A stretch of DNA of 26,883 nucleotides. It comes from Schoenoplectus triqueter. Lineage: Eukaryota > Streptophyta > Magnoliopsida > Poales > Cyperaceae. Position numbers and translations under genes: made by a program. The stretch is taken from positions 1 through 26,883 of the forward strand of contig CAXKVV010000878.1 of assembly GCA_964058805.1 (NCBI GenBank), in the 5' to 3' direction. This document shows positions 1-9,965 of the stretch, one piece after another (position 1 is the first letter of the stretch; every line of letters starts with the position of its first letter). Under the pieces are notes generated by a model. That model was not told where the DNA came from. It saw only the letters and a program-made list of their open reading frames with translations, and did no database searches.

Positions 1-53
1 CATGTAAATATAGATATCAAGAGTGTATTAGAGCTTGTAATTTTGATTCGTGC

Positions 54-59
54 AATAAA
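54..59 (+). promoter_or_regulatory. AATAAA poly(A) signal candidate in the 5' LTR
   Basis: AATAAA occurs in a T/A-rich context. In the 3' LTR the same signal (13908-13913) lies about 260 bases downstream of a TATA-like box at 13642, a plausible R region. In the 3' LTR it could end the genomic transcript; in the 5' copy it would have to be bypassed. This is a motif-level inference. Confidence 0.4.
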
Positions 60-126
60 GATGAAAATTTTCACGGGCAATATCGATTTTTCTTCTTTTC
101 TTGATGTTCTTATGTTGCAATTCGAT

Positions 127-790
127 TTTTTTATTTTCTTTCTTTTCTTTTAGCTCAAATCTGCATACAAACATCATTGAATGTTAGATTGAAGCTAAAT
201 GATGCATTTAAATCATTTAAGATCAATGAATCCCTTATAAATGCAAAATCAGCCCTAAAATGGTTGAAAATGTAATAAAAAAGAAAAACGGGATGAGATC
301 TACTCCAAATCTTATAAAACTTTCAGATCTAGTAGAAATAAGTCATATGAATCTAAAGAAACTGATTTTGTATTTTTTTGATTTTTCTATAAAAAGTTAT
401 AGCCTTTTTAATTCTAAAAAACAGCAAGTTCTGGTAACATCAATTCATCTTTTACTTTTTTTTTATTTTTTTTTGTTTTTTTTATTTTCTTTCTTTTCTT
501 TTGGCTCAAATCTGCATACAAACATCATTGAATGTTAGATTAAAGCTAAATGATACATTTAAACTGTTTAAGATCAATGAATCCATTATAAACGCAAAAT
601 CAGCCCTAAAATGGCTGAAAATGCAATAAAAAGAAAAATAGGATGAGATCTGCTCCAAATCTTATAAAACTTTCAGATATTGTAGAAATAAGTCATATGA
701 ATCTATAGAAACTGATTTTATATTTTTTTGATTTTTCTGTAAAAAGTTATAGCCTTTTTAGATCTAAAAATCAGCAAATACTGGTACAGC
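127..790 (+). repeat. 351-bp direct tandem duplication inside the 5' LTR
   Basis: The block that begins in a T-rich run followed by GCTCAAATCTGCATAC at 153 repeats at 504, a period of 351 bases. The second copy runs to about 780. The two units differ by scattered substitutions and by the length of the T tracts, so the duplication is older than the insertion. The same arrangement is present in the 3' LTR. Confidence 0.85.
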
Positions 791-1016
791 ATTTTCCTCT
801 TTTGCCCCTGATCTGATTCGAAAATAAAAAATCATATCTCTGCTACTCCAATTTAATTGAAATTTTGTGAGCATCTAAATCTAGTTATAATGCATCTCTC
901 TGTAATTTTTCATAATTTTTGGAGCTTCGTACAATTTTATATGCATTTATGAATCTTCAGCTAGTATATTATAATAATCTTGTTCATAATAAAATAAAAA
1001 TAACTCTATAAACTCT

Positions 1017-1237
1017 TGTGCCGGCTGAGTTCAGTCGTGAGCCCATGGTTTTAAAGAGTTATAAGGCATGTGCCGGCTGCATTCAGTCGTGAGCCCTTGT
1101 CTTTATCTAAAATACAAAAATTATTTTTTATAATAAACAAAACTCTTCTAAATCTCGTGCCGGCTAATACAAAGTCGTGAGCCCTTGATTTTGAAGATTT
1201 ATAAGGCTTGTGCCGGCTAATACAAAGTCGTGAGCCC
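1017..1237 (+). repeat. Four copies of a 28-29-bp GCCGGCT...GTCGTGAGCCC motif in the 5' LTR
   Basis: Copies lie at 1017-1044, 1069-1096, 1156-1184 and 1209-1237. Each has the core GTGCCGGCT, a variable 8-9 base middle and TCGTGAGCCC. They come as two close pairs, the second pair with AATACAAAG in the middle. They are strikingly GC-rich islands in AT-rich surroundings. The function is unknown; they could be protein-binding sites or only old tandem units. The 3' LTR carries the same set at about 14871-15093. Confidence 0.85.
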
Positions 1238-2059
1238 TTGACATCAATAGAAATCAATAACTAAAAGAGTTTAAATTCAAAAGTTAAACTATTTTCTAAA
1301 ACTAAAAATATATTTTCAGTTTTTTTTCTAAATTTTATTTGAAACTTCTTTGTTAAATAGCCTTAAAGTGCATTAAAACGATTTCAAATAAGAAAGTTTT
1401 CAACATAACAATTGTTCATCATAACCTTATTGATAGTATAATAATCTGGTTTGAAAGGTTTCTTAAGCATATTTTTCAAAAATATCAAAAATACCCTCAG
1501 CTGTCCAGTTCAGTCCTTTATCAGAAAAGAATTAAAAAACTGTACCGATCCGTGAATTTAACATATATATATTATTTTATATTCATAAAATATATATCAA
1601 GAAGAGCTTGTATAAAAATTTTCATGCAAAAATACGCTTTAAATACCTTTCAAATAAGCAAAACAATCCTGACAGCTCATTATTTTCAGAACCGTCCTCT
1701 TTTGATATTTTACTCAAAACAGTACTTTTTAAAGCTCAAAATGAAAAGTGTTCAACATGAAAGTTGTTCGTAACATCCCATTTCATATTTATGTTAAATA
1801 AAATCAGTATGTTATTAACGTATTTTACTTTAAAACAAATAATAAACAGTATTATCAGCTGAAGTCTTCGTAAGTTTTCACATTTGTCCATTTCTAATAT
1901 TCCTTCCGAAATAATATTTTAAAGGATTCAAATTAAAAAATATTAAAAATAAAAGTTTTTCATAACATTGTCATTAATATTTTTATCAAATAAAATTAGT
2001 ATCTTACTAATATATTTTTCTCAAAAAGTCTAAAAAGATCACTACATGATTATGTTTTC

Positions 2060-2935
2060 TTTACCGATAAAAATCAGAAAAATATTATGGTCCATTCTAA
2101 AAAAATATTTTAAAATCATAAATATTTTGATAATAAGTATAAATAAAAATATAATAAAATTTCTTTATAAATAGATCTTAAGAAAATAAATTAAAATAGT
2201 TTCATAATAAATCATTTTAATTAAAGAATAATCATTTCAAGATAAAATATAATAATTAGAATAAAAATCATAATAAAATAAAATAAAAATAATGCATTCA
2301 TTGAAAATATATAATAAAAAGAAATAACATAAAAAAAAATAATAAGATAAAAAATTTCTTAATATAAATAAATATAATTTTTATTCCTTAAATCAAATTC
2401 TAAATTAAATAATTCTAAATAAAAATATATAAAAATACAAAAATAAACAAAATTAAATATATAATGAATAAAAAAATAAAATAGATATAACTCTTATTCA
2501 AAATCAAATAAAAATTAAATAAAAATGAATTAAATAAATAAATACATAAATAAAAAGTAAAAGACTTTATGATTTTTATTTTTACCAATTAAAAATAAAT
2601 TCAATTTTAAAACTAAATCAACATTCACCTAAAATAAAGATCAAAATAAAAAAATAAAAAGTAACTCTCAATTTCAAAATTAAATAAATTTAAATATCAA
2701 TAAATAAATAAAAATATTAGTAAAAATAATAATAAAAAACTAAAAGACTTTTTTTTCTTCTTATCAAATAAAAAAAATTCAATTTTAGAATTAAACCAAC
2801 CTTAATCTAAAATAAAAATAAATCTCAATATTCAAGACTAAATAAATTTAAATAAGATAAGTTCAAATAATAAATAAATAAATAAATAAATAAATCATTT
2901 TATCAATAAAAAATAAAAAGTCAATTCATAAGGTG
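2060..2935. other. Extremely AT-rich block of the 5' LTR
   Basis: Almost the whole stretch consists of A/T runs of the AAATAAAT type, ending with six TAAA units near 2868-2891. No coding signal or conserved motif stands out. It is faithfully duplicated in the 3' LTR (about 15915-16790), so it is an integral part of the LTR. Confidence 0.8.
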
Positions 2936-3065
2936 TAAACTACCTTGAAAACTCCATATATTTCATGCCCTTACTCACAGTGACCGCTTAAAATTGCTTA
3001 ACTATTTTGTTTATTTTCTCTTTCTTAATCAGAGGTTCCTCGGGTTCAAAGCCCAGGGTAATTAA

Positions 3066-3087
3066 CAATGGGGGCTTGCGCCCATTG
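3066..3087. other. Inverted repeat (hairpin) near the LTR 3' end
   Basis: CAATGGG at 3066-3072 pairs with CCCATTG at 3081-3087, and the flanking bases can extend the stem with one mismatch. It lies about 165 bases before the LTR end in a locally GC-rich stretch and is also present in the 3' LTR. It would be in the RNA leader upstream of the primer binding site. A structural role is possible but unproven. Confidence 0.5.
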
Positions 3088-3141
3088 GAATCTTAAAGAC
3101 CCCACAATCTTTAAAACCTTTAAATGTGCATTCCAAATTCA

Positions 3142-3149
3142 TATAAATA
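3142..3149 (+). promoter_or_regulatory. TATAAATA motif near the LTR 3' end
   Basis: TATAAATA is repeated at 16999-17006 in the 3' LTR. It lies only about 100 bases before the LTR end, so a start here would give a very short R-U5. The TATTTAAA box at 13642 is in a more convincing promoter setting, and this one may be chance in AT-rich DNA or a secondary promoter. Confidence 0.3.
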
Positions 3150-3255
3150 TATCCTAATGCACACTTAGAGGGATCTCCGTGTCCTTCTTCCGCAATTCAT
3201 CGTCCAGTTCCTTTTTCAGGGCGGTGAGAGGCGCGAAAAAGGGTCGCACAGGATC

Positions 3256-3274
3256 TGGCACGCCCAGTGGGACC
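3256..3274 (+). other. Primer binding site (PBS)
   Basis: TGGCACGCCCAGTGGGACC begins five bases after the LTR end. The leading TGG pairs with the CCA end of a tRNA, and the rest reads as the complement of a tRNA acceptor and T-arm 3' strand. The position and form are those of a plant LTR-retrotransposon PBS. I do not name the tRNA because I cannot search a tRNA set. Confidence 0.8.
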
Positions 3275-3305
3275 AAGATTCTCCTCTCATCTTTGAAAGA
3301 GCAAA

Positions 3306-3390
3306 GTAAATAAAATAGTTAAGTAAATTAAGTGGTTGCTTATAAAAAATAAAAAAACTAATAAAGTTGAAGTTGTTGTTTATTTTGCAG
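3306..3390 (+). other. Candidate 85-bp intron in the element leader
   Basis: A donor-like AAA|GTAAAT at 3306 and an acceptor-like TTATTTTGCAG ending at 3390 bracket an A/T-rich segment just downstream of the PBS and upstream of the first long ORF. The base composition changes sharply at both ends, as in plant introns. Splicing is inferred only from the sites, and 85 bp is short but feasible for plants. Confidence 0.4.
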
Positions 3391-3483
3391 GTGAAATGAT
3401 ATATCTCGACAGCAACGAGACAACAACAATGGTGGCTTCTCACACCATCATCCTTCACAAGAAGTCATCATCAACACTCCAAA

Positions 3484-4215
3484 GTGGTGGCTTCAACCAT
3501 GGTGGCTCATTTCTCCGCAGCAGCCCTAACTGAAGAAGAAGACGAAGAAGAAGTATATTTTGCTCTAACTCAGAAGGGCATAAACAACAAAATCATGGAC
3601 TCTCCTCCTGGACCTCAAAAGAGGAGGAGACACCCAACCAAGAAGGCAATCTCTCCTAAAATTGTCTTTACACTCATGGTCTTCCGGAAAAGAACTCGAG
3701 AAGTACCTCAAGAACGCCTGGTGGCTAAGGCAAATATCTCTGTATCCAACTCTTTCTCTGCTCTAAGAATTGTAGCAGAGGACCATTATAGAGGTCAGAA
3801 GCGTCAAGTTTGGGAAGTTCCATCAAGAAAACCTCAACAAAGCCAGAAGAAACCTGTCTCGACAGTAACCTTGAAAGAAAGAAGAAACCTGAAAACTAGA
3901 AAGTCGAGATGTCAAATCTCTGACCAAACCCAAAATCGGGTACTAGTCAAACCTAGGTCGATCATTCCATCTCAAGATCAAGTAAGCCAAAATTGGCACA
4001 ATCAAGCCGCTCAAGCCGTGAGACTCGTAAAAGGAAGAAATCAGAAAATCGTACAAGAACGGATCCCCATAACTTTTAAGACACAATATGAATCCCAATT
4101 AAAATCGATGGCTGAAGAACACACCTCTTATAGGGTGTTTAATAGGTTGAGTCCCAAGATTCGATCCAAAAATTTGGCTATCTCCGTCAGTAACCAAAGC
4201 CGAAAGAAAAGATGA
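3484..4215 (+). CDS. Basic 243-residue ORF upstream of gag, function unknown
   Basis: This is the longest ORF inside the element. The product opens with a short acidic patch (about residues 16-22) and then becomes rich in Lys, Arg, Gln and Ser, with no membrane segment and no recognisable domain. Some Tat/Ogre-like elements carry an extra ORF ahead of gag-pol, and this occupies that place. Equally, it may be a decayed N-terminal extension of gag, because the next reading frames continue without a clear gap. The start at 3484 is only the first ATG of the frame; a second ATG follows at 3499. I do not recognise the family. Confidence 0.4.
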   Translation: MVASTMVAHFSAAALTEEEDEEEVYFALTQKGINNKIMDSPPGPQKRRRHPTKKAISPKIVFTLMVFRKRTREVPQERLVAKANISVSNSFSALRIVAEDHYRGQKRQVWEVPSRKPQQSQKKPVSTVTLKERRNLKTRKSRCQISDQTQNRVLVKPRSIIPSQDQVSQNWHNQAAQAVRLVKGRNQKIVQERIPITFKTQYESQLKSMAEEHTSYRVFNRLSPKIRSKNLAISVSNQSRKKR

Positions 4216-4227
4216 GTCATTAAACAT

Positions 4228-5382
4228 GTGGGAGATCTGGAAAGGCATTTCTCAGCCTATATGGTCATCGCAAACGTCAAAGAAAATAAAGAGTCTCAAG
4301 TCCACACCAGTGTCAATATTGTGACTTCAAAAGATCCTCAAAATCCTAAAGACCGATCCCCGCAAAATCAGACCAATACTGGTACGGAAAATGGTCGAAA
4401 AGGGAGACCAAGAAAAATAAAGGAACAATCGATAGCAACAAATCTGGGGAAGAAGAGAACGAAAAAAATAATCCTTCTGATTTCGAAGATGGAGGTGAAA
4501 ATCAAGGAGCAACAAGCGTCCCGCCTGATAACATAGAGTTGTTGAGAAATCACATAGAAATACATGATGAAAAGCTTGTGAAACAACGAGAACTCATGAT
4601 GACTGTGTTAAAGTAGAATGAAGAACTAGCCAACACCATCAAGGCTTTGTAAAAGCACATGAATCTTAACACTGATACTAACAAAGTAAACGGTTCTCAT
4701 CAAATAAGTATCAATGTCGATTCCAAAAATCAGAAAGGAAGAGATGGGTCAAATACCAATGCTGGTCCTAACAACCCGAGAGTGACCTTTCATAGTCACA
4801 TAAATCCTGAACCTGAATACCAAGGGGTAACCAAGAAAGAAATACAAGCGATGATTGCTCAACAGATGCAGATTGCAGGAGGTGGCTATGCACTTCCGTC
4901 TGTCCGAAACTATGAACATCAATATCCTACCATCTATGATCTCAAAGAATATCCAAAAGGGTATATGATACCAAAATTCAAGGTCTTCTCAGGAGAAGGA
5001 AATCGAGATCTGAACCCGAAATAACACTTGGTGCACTTTGTAGCCTCGTGTGGGAACACTGGCGGGAATGACGCGTTGTTGCTGCGACAATTCTCTCAAA
5101 GTCTAGTTGGCACTGCTTTTCAATGGTATTATTCATTAGAAAATGAAAGTGTAAACACATGAGATGAAAATGGTGAATGCATTTAGGGCCAGATTCGCCA
5201 TGATATCAGATAAAATGAATATAGCCGATCTGACAAACACGAAACCCAGAAATGGTGAGTCCATGGTGGATTACAGCAACAGATGGAGAAATTTCAGCAT
5301 CAAATGTGATGGGACCTTGACCGAGAACGAAGCGGTCAACTTGATAAAAAAAATATCGATGGATGGATGGGGATGCTCTTAA
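4228..5382 (+). pseudogene. Decayed gag (retrotransposon capsid) region
   Basis: The frame opening at 4228 is basic. A frame change near 4430-4480 leads into an acidic, coiled-coil-like stretch that carries stops at 4614 and 4650. The frame then runs from 4659 to a stop at 5022 and on to a TGA at 5160. A further small frameshift leads into the ORF at 5164-5382. The capsid-like core lies at about 4950-5380. It shows a PKFKVFSGEG-type lead-in, then a segment with FQWYYSL, and after the frameshift NAFRARF and MVDYSNRWRNF, in the order seen in plant Ty3/gypsy gag (Retrotrans_gag family). Several stops sit where a C-to-T or G-to-A change in a Gln or Trp codon would explain them. The product would be the structural capsid, but this copy cannot make an intact one. 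Confidence 0.75.
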
Positions 5383-5522
5383 GTGTGACCAAAGTCAACA
5401 CGCTCAAAGATTAACCAAGAGCAGTGTCCAACACGAAAAGCATGTCCTCTACTAATATCCCAAGCTTCATGAGTTCTCGACTGTAAAGAAAGACAGAAGC
5501 AAAGGAGACTGTGAAAGGTAAA

Positions 5523-5830
5523 GAATCGGTCGTATCCTAGTTGATGCTGGATCTTCAATCAACATCATGCCTCTCAAAACCTTAAAGATAAAAGCCTTTG
5601 ATGTGAAAACCTATCCACGAGTTCAACCAAAACTTCCAAAGGGCCTTGGAGCAGTGACCCTGAACTTACAACATGGTGGCTTAGAATCCCCGATGAAATT
5701 TTATATGATAGATGCTGAGCCATAATATCGAGCATTGTTGGGACGACCTTGCCTACACAACAATCAGTTCTTCTTATCAAAAGAAAGCAAAGAGAAGGAT
5801 AAATTCTCAGAGTCAGTAAAAACATCAAGG
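5523..5830 (+). pseudogene. Decayed retropepsin-like aspartic protease
   Basis: In one frame the sequence reads RILVDAGSSINIMPLKTL, with the catalytic Asp codon at 5543. About 60 residues later, just past an in-frame TAA at 5723, comes LLGRPCLH near 5735-5758. The D-[AS/T]-G motif followed by a hydrophobic-hydrophobic-Gly motif is the retropepsin signature, and LLGRP-LH is typical of plant Ty3/gypsy proteases. The frame has a stop just upstream of 5523, so the link to gag is broken; sequence is probably missing between gag and this domain. It would normally process the Gag-Pol polyprotein. Confidence 0.75.
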
Positions 5831-6212
5831 AATGTTATGCAAATGAAGAATCAGAATATGATGCATTTTCAAAGGAAGAAGAAGAAATCAAGTTTCACTT
5901 CAAACCTCATACCATGTTTTAAACCAAAAGATCAAGCAATGGATCAGATGAAGATGACTGCATTCCAAGTTGAGACATCATCAAATGAAGAGTCCGAGGA
6001 ATCTGAAGATTCAGGACACACGACGCCGTGTAATATCCCGGTGTACGGGAGTCCAAATGAAGAAGAGTCAGAGAATAATTAAAGATCAAGAGAGCAAGAA
6101 TCATCTGAAAACTCAGAAAGAGAAGAATCAGATGAAGAAATTATCTACCGTTGTTTTCGAAGACCTGAAAATAATGTATATACAAGTAGTGAAAGTGAAG
6201 CGTCATATGTGA
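5831..6212 (+). pseudogene. Acidic Ser/Glu-rich linker after the protease
   Basis: The protease frame continues to 6082 with a strongly acidic Glu/Ser-rich tail (around 5980-6080). Coding character carries on past 6082 in Glu/Ser-rich frames to about 6212. No catalytic domain is visible. In intact elements of this type an acidic spacer often follows the protease and precedes RT, but no RT follows here. Confidence 0.45.
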
Positions 6213-6817
6213 TCGATCACATAGAAGATAAACTTATGTGTCTCGCTATTATCGATGGACCAGCAGGTGAAGATCACGTATTTTCGGGTCCCAACTCTTC
6301 AAATGCAAGACCCCAATGGTGCGATGCCTCGAGAACCCGTGTTTGGGATCTCAGAGTAGCAGAACCTCCCTCAATCAAAGAATTGAGATGCCAAGTAGAA
6401 GTCAACAAAAGAGAAATAGCTGAGCAATAGGAGGTGATGCAGGATATAAAAGTACAAAATAATGAAATCCTAGAAATGATCAAAGCCCTTCAAATAACCA
6501 TCAGTGACGCTAATACTTCGGAAAAAGCAATAAGAATCCCGGGAGAGAACCAAGATAAAGGTAAACAACCCATGTACGCAAGAGAGAGCAGACGAGATAT
6601 GACTCTCAAACAAAAGAGGAGCAAACCATATTTTTTTCGAAGAGACAAGGTGGCTAAAATCTTTAAAGAAACGATAGAAAATGGACTTATCCTGCCAATA
6701 AACAAAAGACCAGCGGAGATGGAGAAACACAGTGATTCAAATTACTGTCCTTATTATCAAGTCTTGGGGCACCCGATCGAGAATTGTTGGGTATTTAAAG
6801 ATTGGGTTGAGAAATGA
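6209..6817 (+). pseudogene. Gag-like second module with coiled coil and altered zinc knuckle
   Basis: Two abutting ORFs in the same frame (6209-6430 and 6434-6817) are separated only by a TAG at 6428. The part at about 6380-6500 looks like a coiled coil. At about 6620-6715 there is a FRRDKVAKIFKETIENG segment, followed at about 6740-6800 by a CPYYQVLGHPIENC motif. Plant Ty3/gypsy polyproteins commonly carry a C-x2-H-x4-H-x4-C type motif here, preceded by a K(R)P-EE-like stretch. In this copy the first His is Tyr (codon TAT, one C-to-T step from CAT), so zinc binding is probably lost. The module lies downstream of the protease, whereas in most relatives it lies upstream. A TGA at 6815 closes it. 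Confidence 0.6.
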
Positions 6818-7560
6818 TACATAGAAGAAATAATCGAACTCCCGCAAAGTGTTCTTCAAAGCTCGGTCCCACATGAAGCAAAAGAACAAGAGGAGAGCGT
6901 GCAATTCAGAGTATGCACTATCTCACACTACATGATAGATGAAACTCTGATGAAGGAATTGTCTTCAATCTTAAGTCAATCAAGACTCATTTCCCGGAAT
7001 CGGGAACCCAAAAAGAAGAAAAGCCAAAAGGAGTCGGGAGTGATCAAAACCCTCTCAAGAAGTTTAAGAAAAGAGGAAATCTTAAAGAAGTGCATCGCTC
7101 GAATCATGTATTGAATGTCAAAACAAAATATAAGGCAATGTCACTAGCTATCACAATGACGCCTGATAAAAAACTTCAAAGACTTGACCCTAAGGGAGTC
7201 CAGGAAAGACTCTAGTGTTGATTCCTGAGAACGATGGATGATGGAGCCGGAAGACTCGGGCGACGAGAAAGATAATGATGTCATCGCTCACTTCTTCGAA
7301 AAGAGAACCTATAAGTTGGCACAAAGGATAAATTATCTATAAGAGACGTGTCAAAACCCGAAACCAAGACCTTCACGAGACTATGAAATAATTCTCGGAA
7401 GATGATCAAGGGTCCAGACGGTAAAATGAAGAATACCCGAGAAATGGGTTATGAATCTGATGATGATTCACGATTCATCAAGAATTAGTCCCACCATACA
7501 TAATCAGTCGTAGGGTGTAAAAAAAATAAAATAAAAATATCAATTGACACAAAAAAAAGC
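6818..7560 (+). pseudogene. Degenerate tail of the element coding region, no RT recognised
   Basis: Short coding-like pieces continue: a Lys/Glu-rich ORF at 6899-7114, then stop-riddled sequence with an acidic patch near 7240-7290. I checked for the YxDD, RNase H and integrase HHCC/DDE type motifs and saw none. This is where RT would be expected, so pol has been deleted or replaced. A repeat-rich noncoding region follows. Confidence 0.5.
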
Positions 7561-7564
7561 AGAA

Positions 7565-8765
7565 TAAATACCTTAACAGAGCTAAAAAAAACCCGAAAAT
7601 ATAATAAAGGCTTCAATGGACCCGAAAATTCAAAACCAGAATAAAAGCCTCCATTGATCTAAAAATAAAATTAATGTCTTAGTAGGCCCGAAACCCAAAA
7701 ATATGATAAAGCCTCAGTAGGTCCGAGAACCTAAAAATATGATAAAAGTCTTAGTAAGCCCGAAAATCCAAAAGTAGTATAAAAGCCTATATAGATTTAA
7801 AAATCCAAAAATATAATAAAAATCTCAATAAGCCTGAAAACATAAAAACCAGAATAAAGGCCTTTATAGGTCCAAAAACTCAAAAATACAATAAAGGTCT
7901 CAGCATGCCTCTATAGACCCAAAAATAAAAAAAAACAGAATAAAAACCTCAATAAGCCTAAAAAAATCCAAAACCAGAATAAAAGTCTTAATAGGTCGAA
8001 AAACCCAAAAATAAAATAAAGACCTCAATAGGTCTAAAAATCCAAAAAAAATAAGATAAAGACTTCGATATGTCTGAAAACTAAAAAATAAAATAAATAT
8101 CTTTATAAATTCGAAAACCCAAAAATAAAATAAAGTCTCAATATGCCTCATAAATAGAATAAATACCTTAATAGACTTAAAAAACCATAATACATGATAA
8201 AACCTTAAGTGAGACCGAAAATTCAAAACCAGAATAAAAGACTCAATTGATCTAAAAATCTAAAAACATAATAAATGTCTCAATAGGTCCGAAAACCAAA
8301 AAAAAAAGTTTCAGTAGATCTGAAAACCCAAAATCAGAATAAAAATTTGTATAAATTCGAAAACCTAAAAATAAAATAAAGGCTTTTATAAGCAGAAAAA
8401 TTCAAAAATAAAATAAAGACTTTTTATATGACCAAAAATCTAAAATCAGAATAAAGACATTTATAGGTCCGAAAACCCAAAATCAATATAAAGGCCTATA
8501 TAAGCCCAAAAATCTAAAAACATAATAAATGTCTCAATAGGTCCGAAAAACCCAAAAGCAAAATAAAGACATCTATAGACTCGAAAATCCAAAAATAAAA
8601 TAAAGTACTCGATAGGCCTGAAAAATCAAAATCAGAATAAAAACCTTTATAAGTTCGGAAACAAAAAAATAGAATAAGCCTCAATAGGCTCGAATATCCA
8701 AAACCAGAATAAAAGTCTTTATAGGCTCGAAAACTCGAAAATAAAATAAAGCCTCATTAAACAAA
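7565..8765. repeat. 37-bp minisatellite, about 30 degenerate copies
   Basis: A unit of the form TAGGTCCGAAAACCC plus AAAAATAAAATAAAG plus a CCTCAA-like end repeats about every 37 bases. For example, GTCC/GCCC cores lie at 8467, 8504 and 8541. Copies vary by substitution and small indels, so the array is old or fast-evolving. Long frames on either strand are a by-product of the stop-poor unit. It sits between the coding region and the 3' LTR, where related plant elements carry variable tandem arrays. Confidence 0.85.
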
Positions 8766-9044
8766 AAAAATAAATGTTAGTACCCAAACCAAAAAGAAAT
8801 ATAATAATAACAATAAAATGATACCTTAATAAATTCAAATTTCAAAAAATATAATAAAATTAATCAAGGCTAAACCCCAAACAGAAAAACTGTAAAGATT
8901 CAATCAGAGCCAAATCAAGCCTAAAATAAAAAATCACATAAAGATCAAATCAAAATTCAATTCAAGACAAAAACCATAAAATAAAATATTACGGAAAAAC
9001 TCAAATCAAATCAAAGCCAAAACCACAAAAATGGAAGGTCGCCA
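8766..9044. other. A-rich spacer between the two arrays
   Basis: The sequence is A-rich with scattered AAATCAAA-type repeats and no coding potential. Nothing else is seen in it. Confidence 0.5.
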
Positions 9045-9965
9045 AAACTATTAATCCTCTGGGTTATGAGCTGGCATAGCGTTTTAGATTTCATAATTTA
9101 TGAATCCAGTCGAGACGAATAAGTGATCCAAATCTCACCCGGTCTCTTGATAAATAAACCTAACAAAGCCCAAAACGCTTAGGTTGTATATCCAAGTTAT
9201 GAGTTGGCAGTGCGCTTCATACGTTATAACTTGGAAGATCAGCAAAATAATCAAGTGATCCAAATCTCACCTGTTTTCTGATAAAGAAACCTAATAAAAG
9301 CCAAAACGCTCAGGTTTCAATACCTAAGTTGTGAATTGGTACAGCGCTTCAAATTTCACAATTTAGAAAATCAGTAAAATGATTAAGTAACCTAAATCTC
9401 ACTCATTTTTTTGATAAACAAACCTAACAAAGCCCAAAACGCTCGGGTTTGATACCCAAGTTATGAGTTGGCAGTGCGCTTCATACTTTATAACTTGGAA
9501 GATCAGCAAAACAATAAAGTGATCCAAATCTCACATGTTTTCTGATAAAGAAACCTAATAAAAGCCAGAACGCTCAGGTTTCAATACCTAAATTGTGAGT
9601 TGGCATAGCGCTTCAGATTTCATAATTTAGAAGATCAGTAAAATGATTAAGTGACCCAAATCTCACCCATTTTCTGATAATCAAACCTAACAAAGCTCAA
9701 AACGCTCAGGTTTTTATTGCTTGGATCATGAACTAACACAGTTTCATAATCGAGAAGATTGATAAAACAACATAGTGATTCAAATCTCATATGTTTTCCG
9801 ATAATCAAACCTAACAAAGCTCAAAACGCTCAGGTTTTAACACCACAAATTATGTGCTAGCACTGTTTCATAATTGAGAAGATCAGTAAGGTGATTAAGT
9901 GAATGAAATTCATAATCTTCTAAAAACTGAATCTATAAGGCACAAAACACTCAGATTCATCAATC
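9045..9965. repeat. Seven tandem units of a 122-133-bp repeat
   Basis: The CGCT/CACT landmark in AAAACGCTCAGGTTT recurs at 9176, 9307, 9440, 9571, 9703, 9827 and 9949, giving periods of 131, 133, 131, 132, 124 and 122. Each unit also contains a GAGTTGGCA...GCGCTTCA block and a GTGATCCAAATCTCACC block. Alternate early units are more alike (9176 with 9440; 9307 with 9571), which hints at a dimeric higher-order unit of about 264 bp. The last two units are shorter and more diverged. Confidence 0.85.

Larger units (their letters stand above)
1..3250 (+). repeat. 5' LTR (3' portion only)
   Basis: This segment matches 13855-17107 almost base for base. I counted two substitutions (T at 1228 versus C at 15084; G at 2346 versus T at 16203). 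There are also three one-base homopolymer length differences, two in the poly-T stretches near 455-483 and one in an A run near 2193. The LTR ends in CGCACA at 3250, where the two copies diverge. The window opens inside the LTR, so its 5' terminus is not seen. Most of the segment is probably U5, because the likely promoter and poly(A) site (seen in the 3' copy) sit close to its left edge. Short ORFs inside it have no support as genes. Confidence 0.95.

Noticed and set aside
260..538. ORFs inside the LTRs (260-538, 1051-1257, 1552-1773 and their copies at 14114, 14907, 15408)
   Set aside because: They lie in noncoding LTR sequence and are low in complexity. They match no family, and the first changes length between LTRs because of T-tract indels.
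7900..8226. 108-residue hydrophobic ORF on the - strand
   Set aside because: It is a translation of the 37-bp repeat, with the same Phe/Ile/Leu pattern every 12-13 residues; no independent coding evidence.
7565..8765. CRISPR-like array of 37-bp repeats
   Set aside because: The repeats are contiguous and degenerate with no unique spacers, and the setting is a plant retrotransposon; it is a minisatellite.
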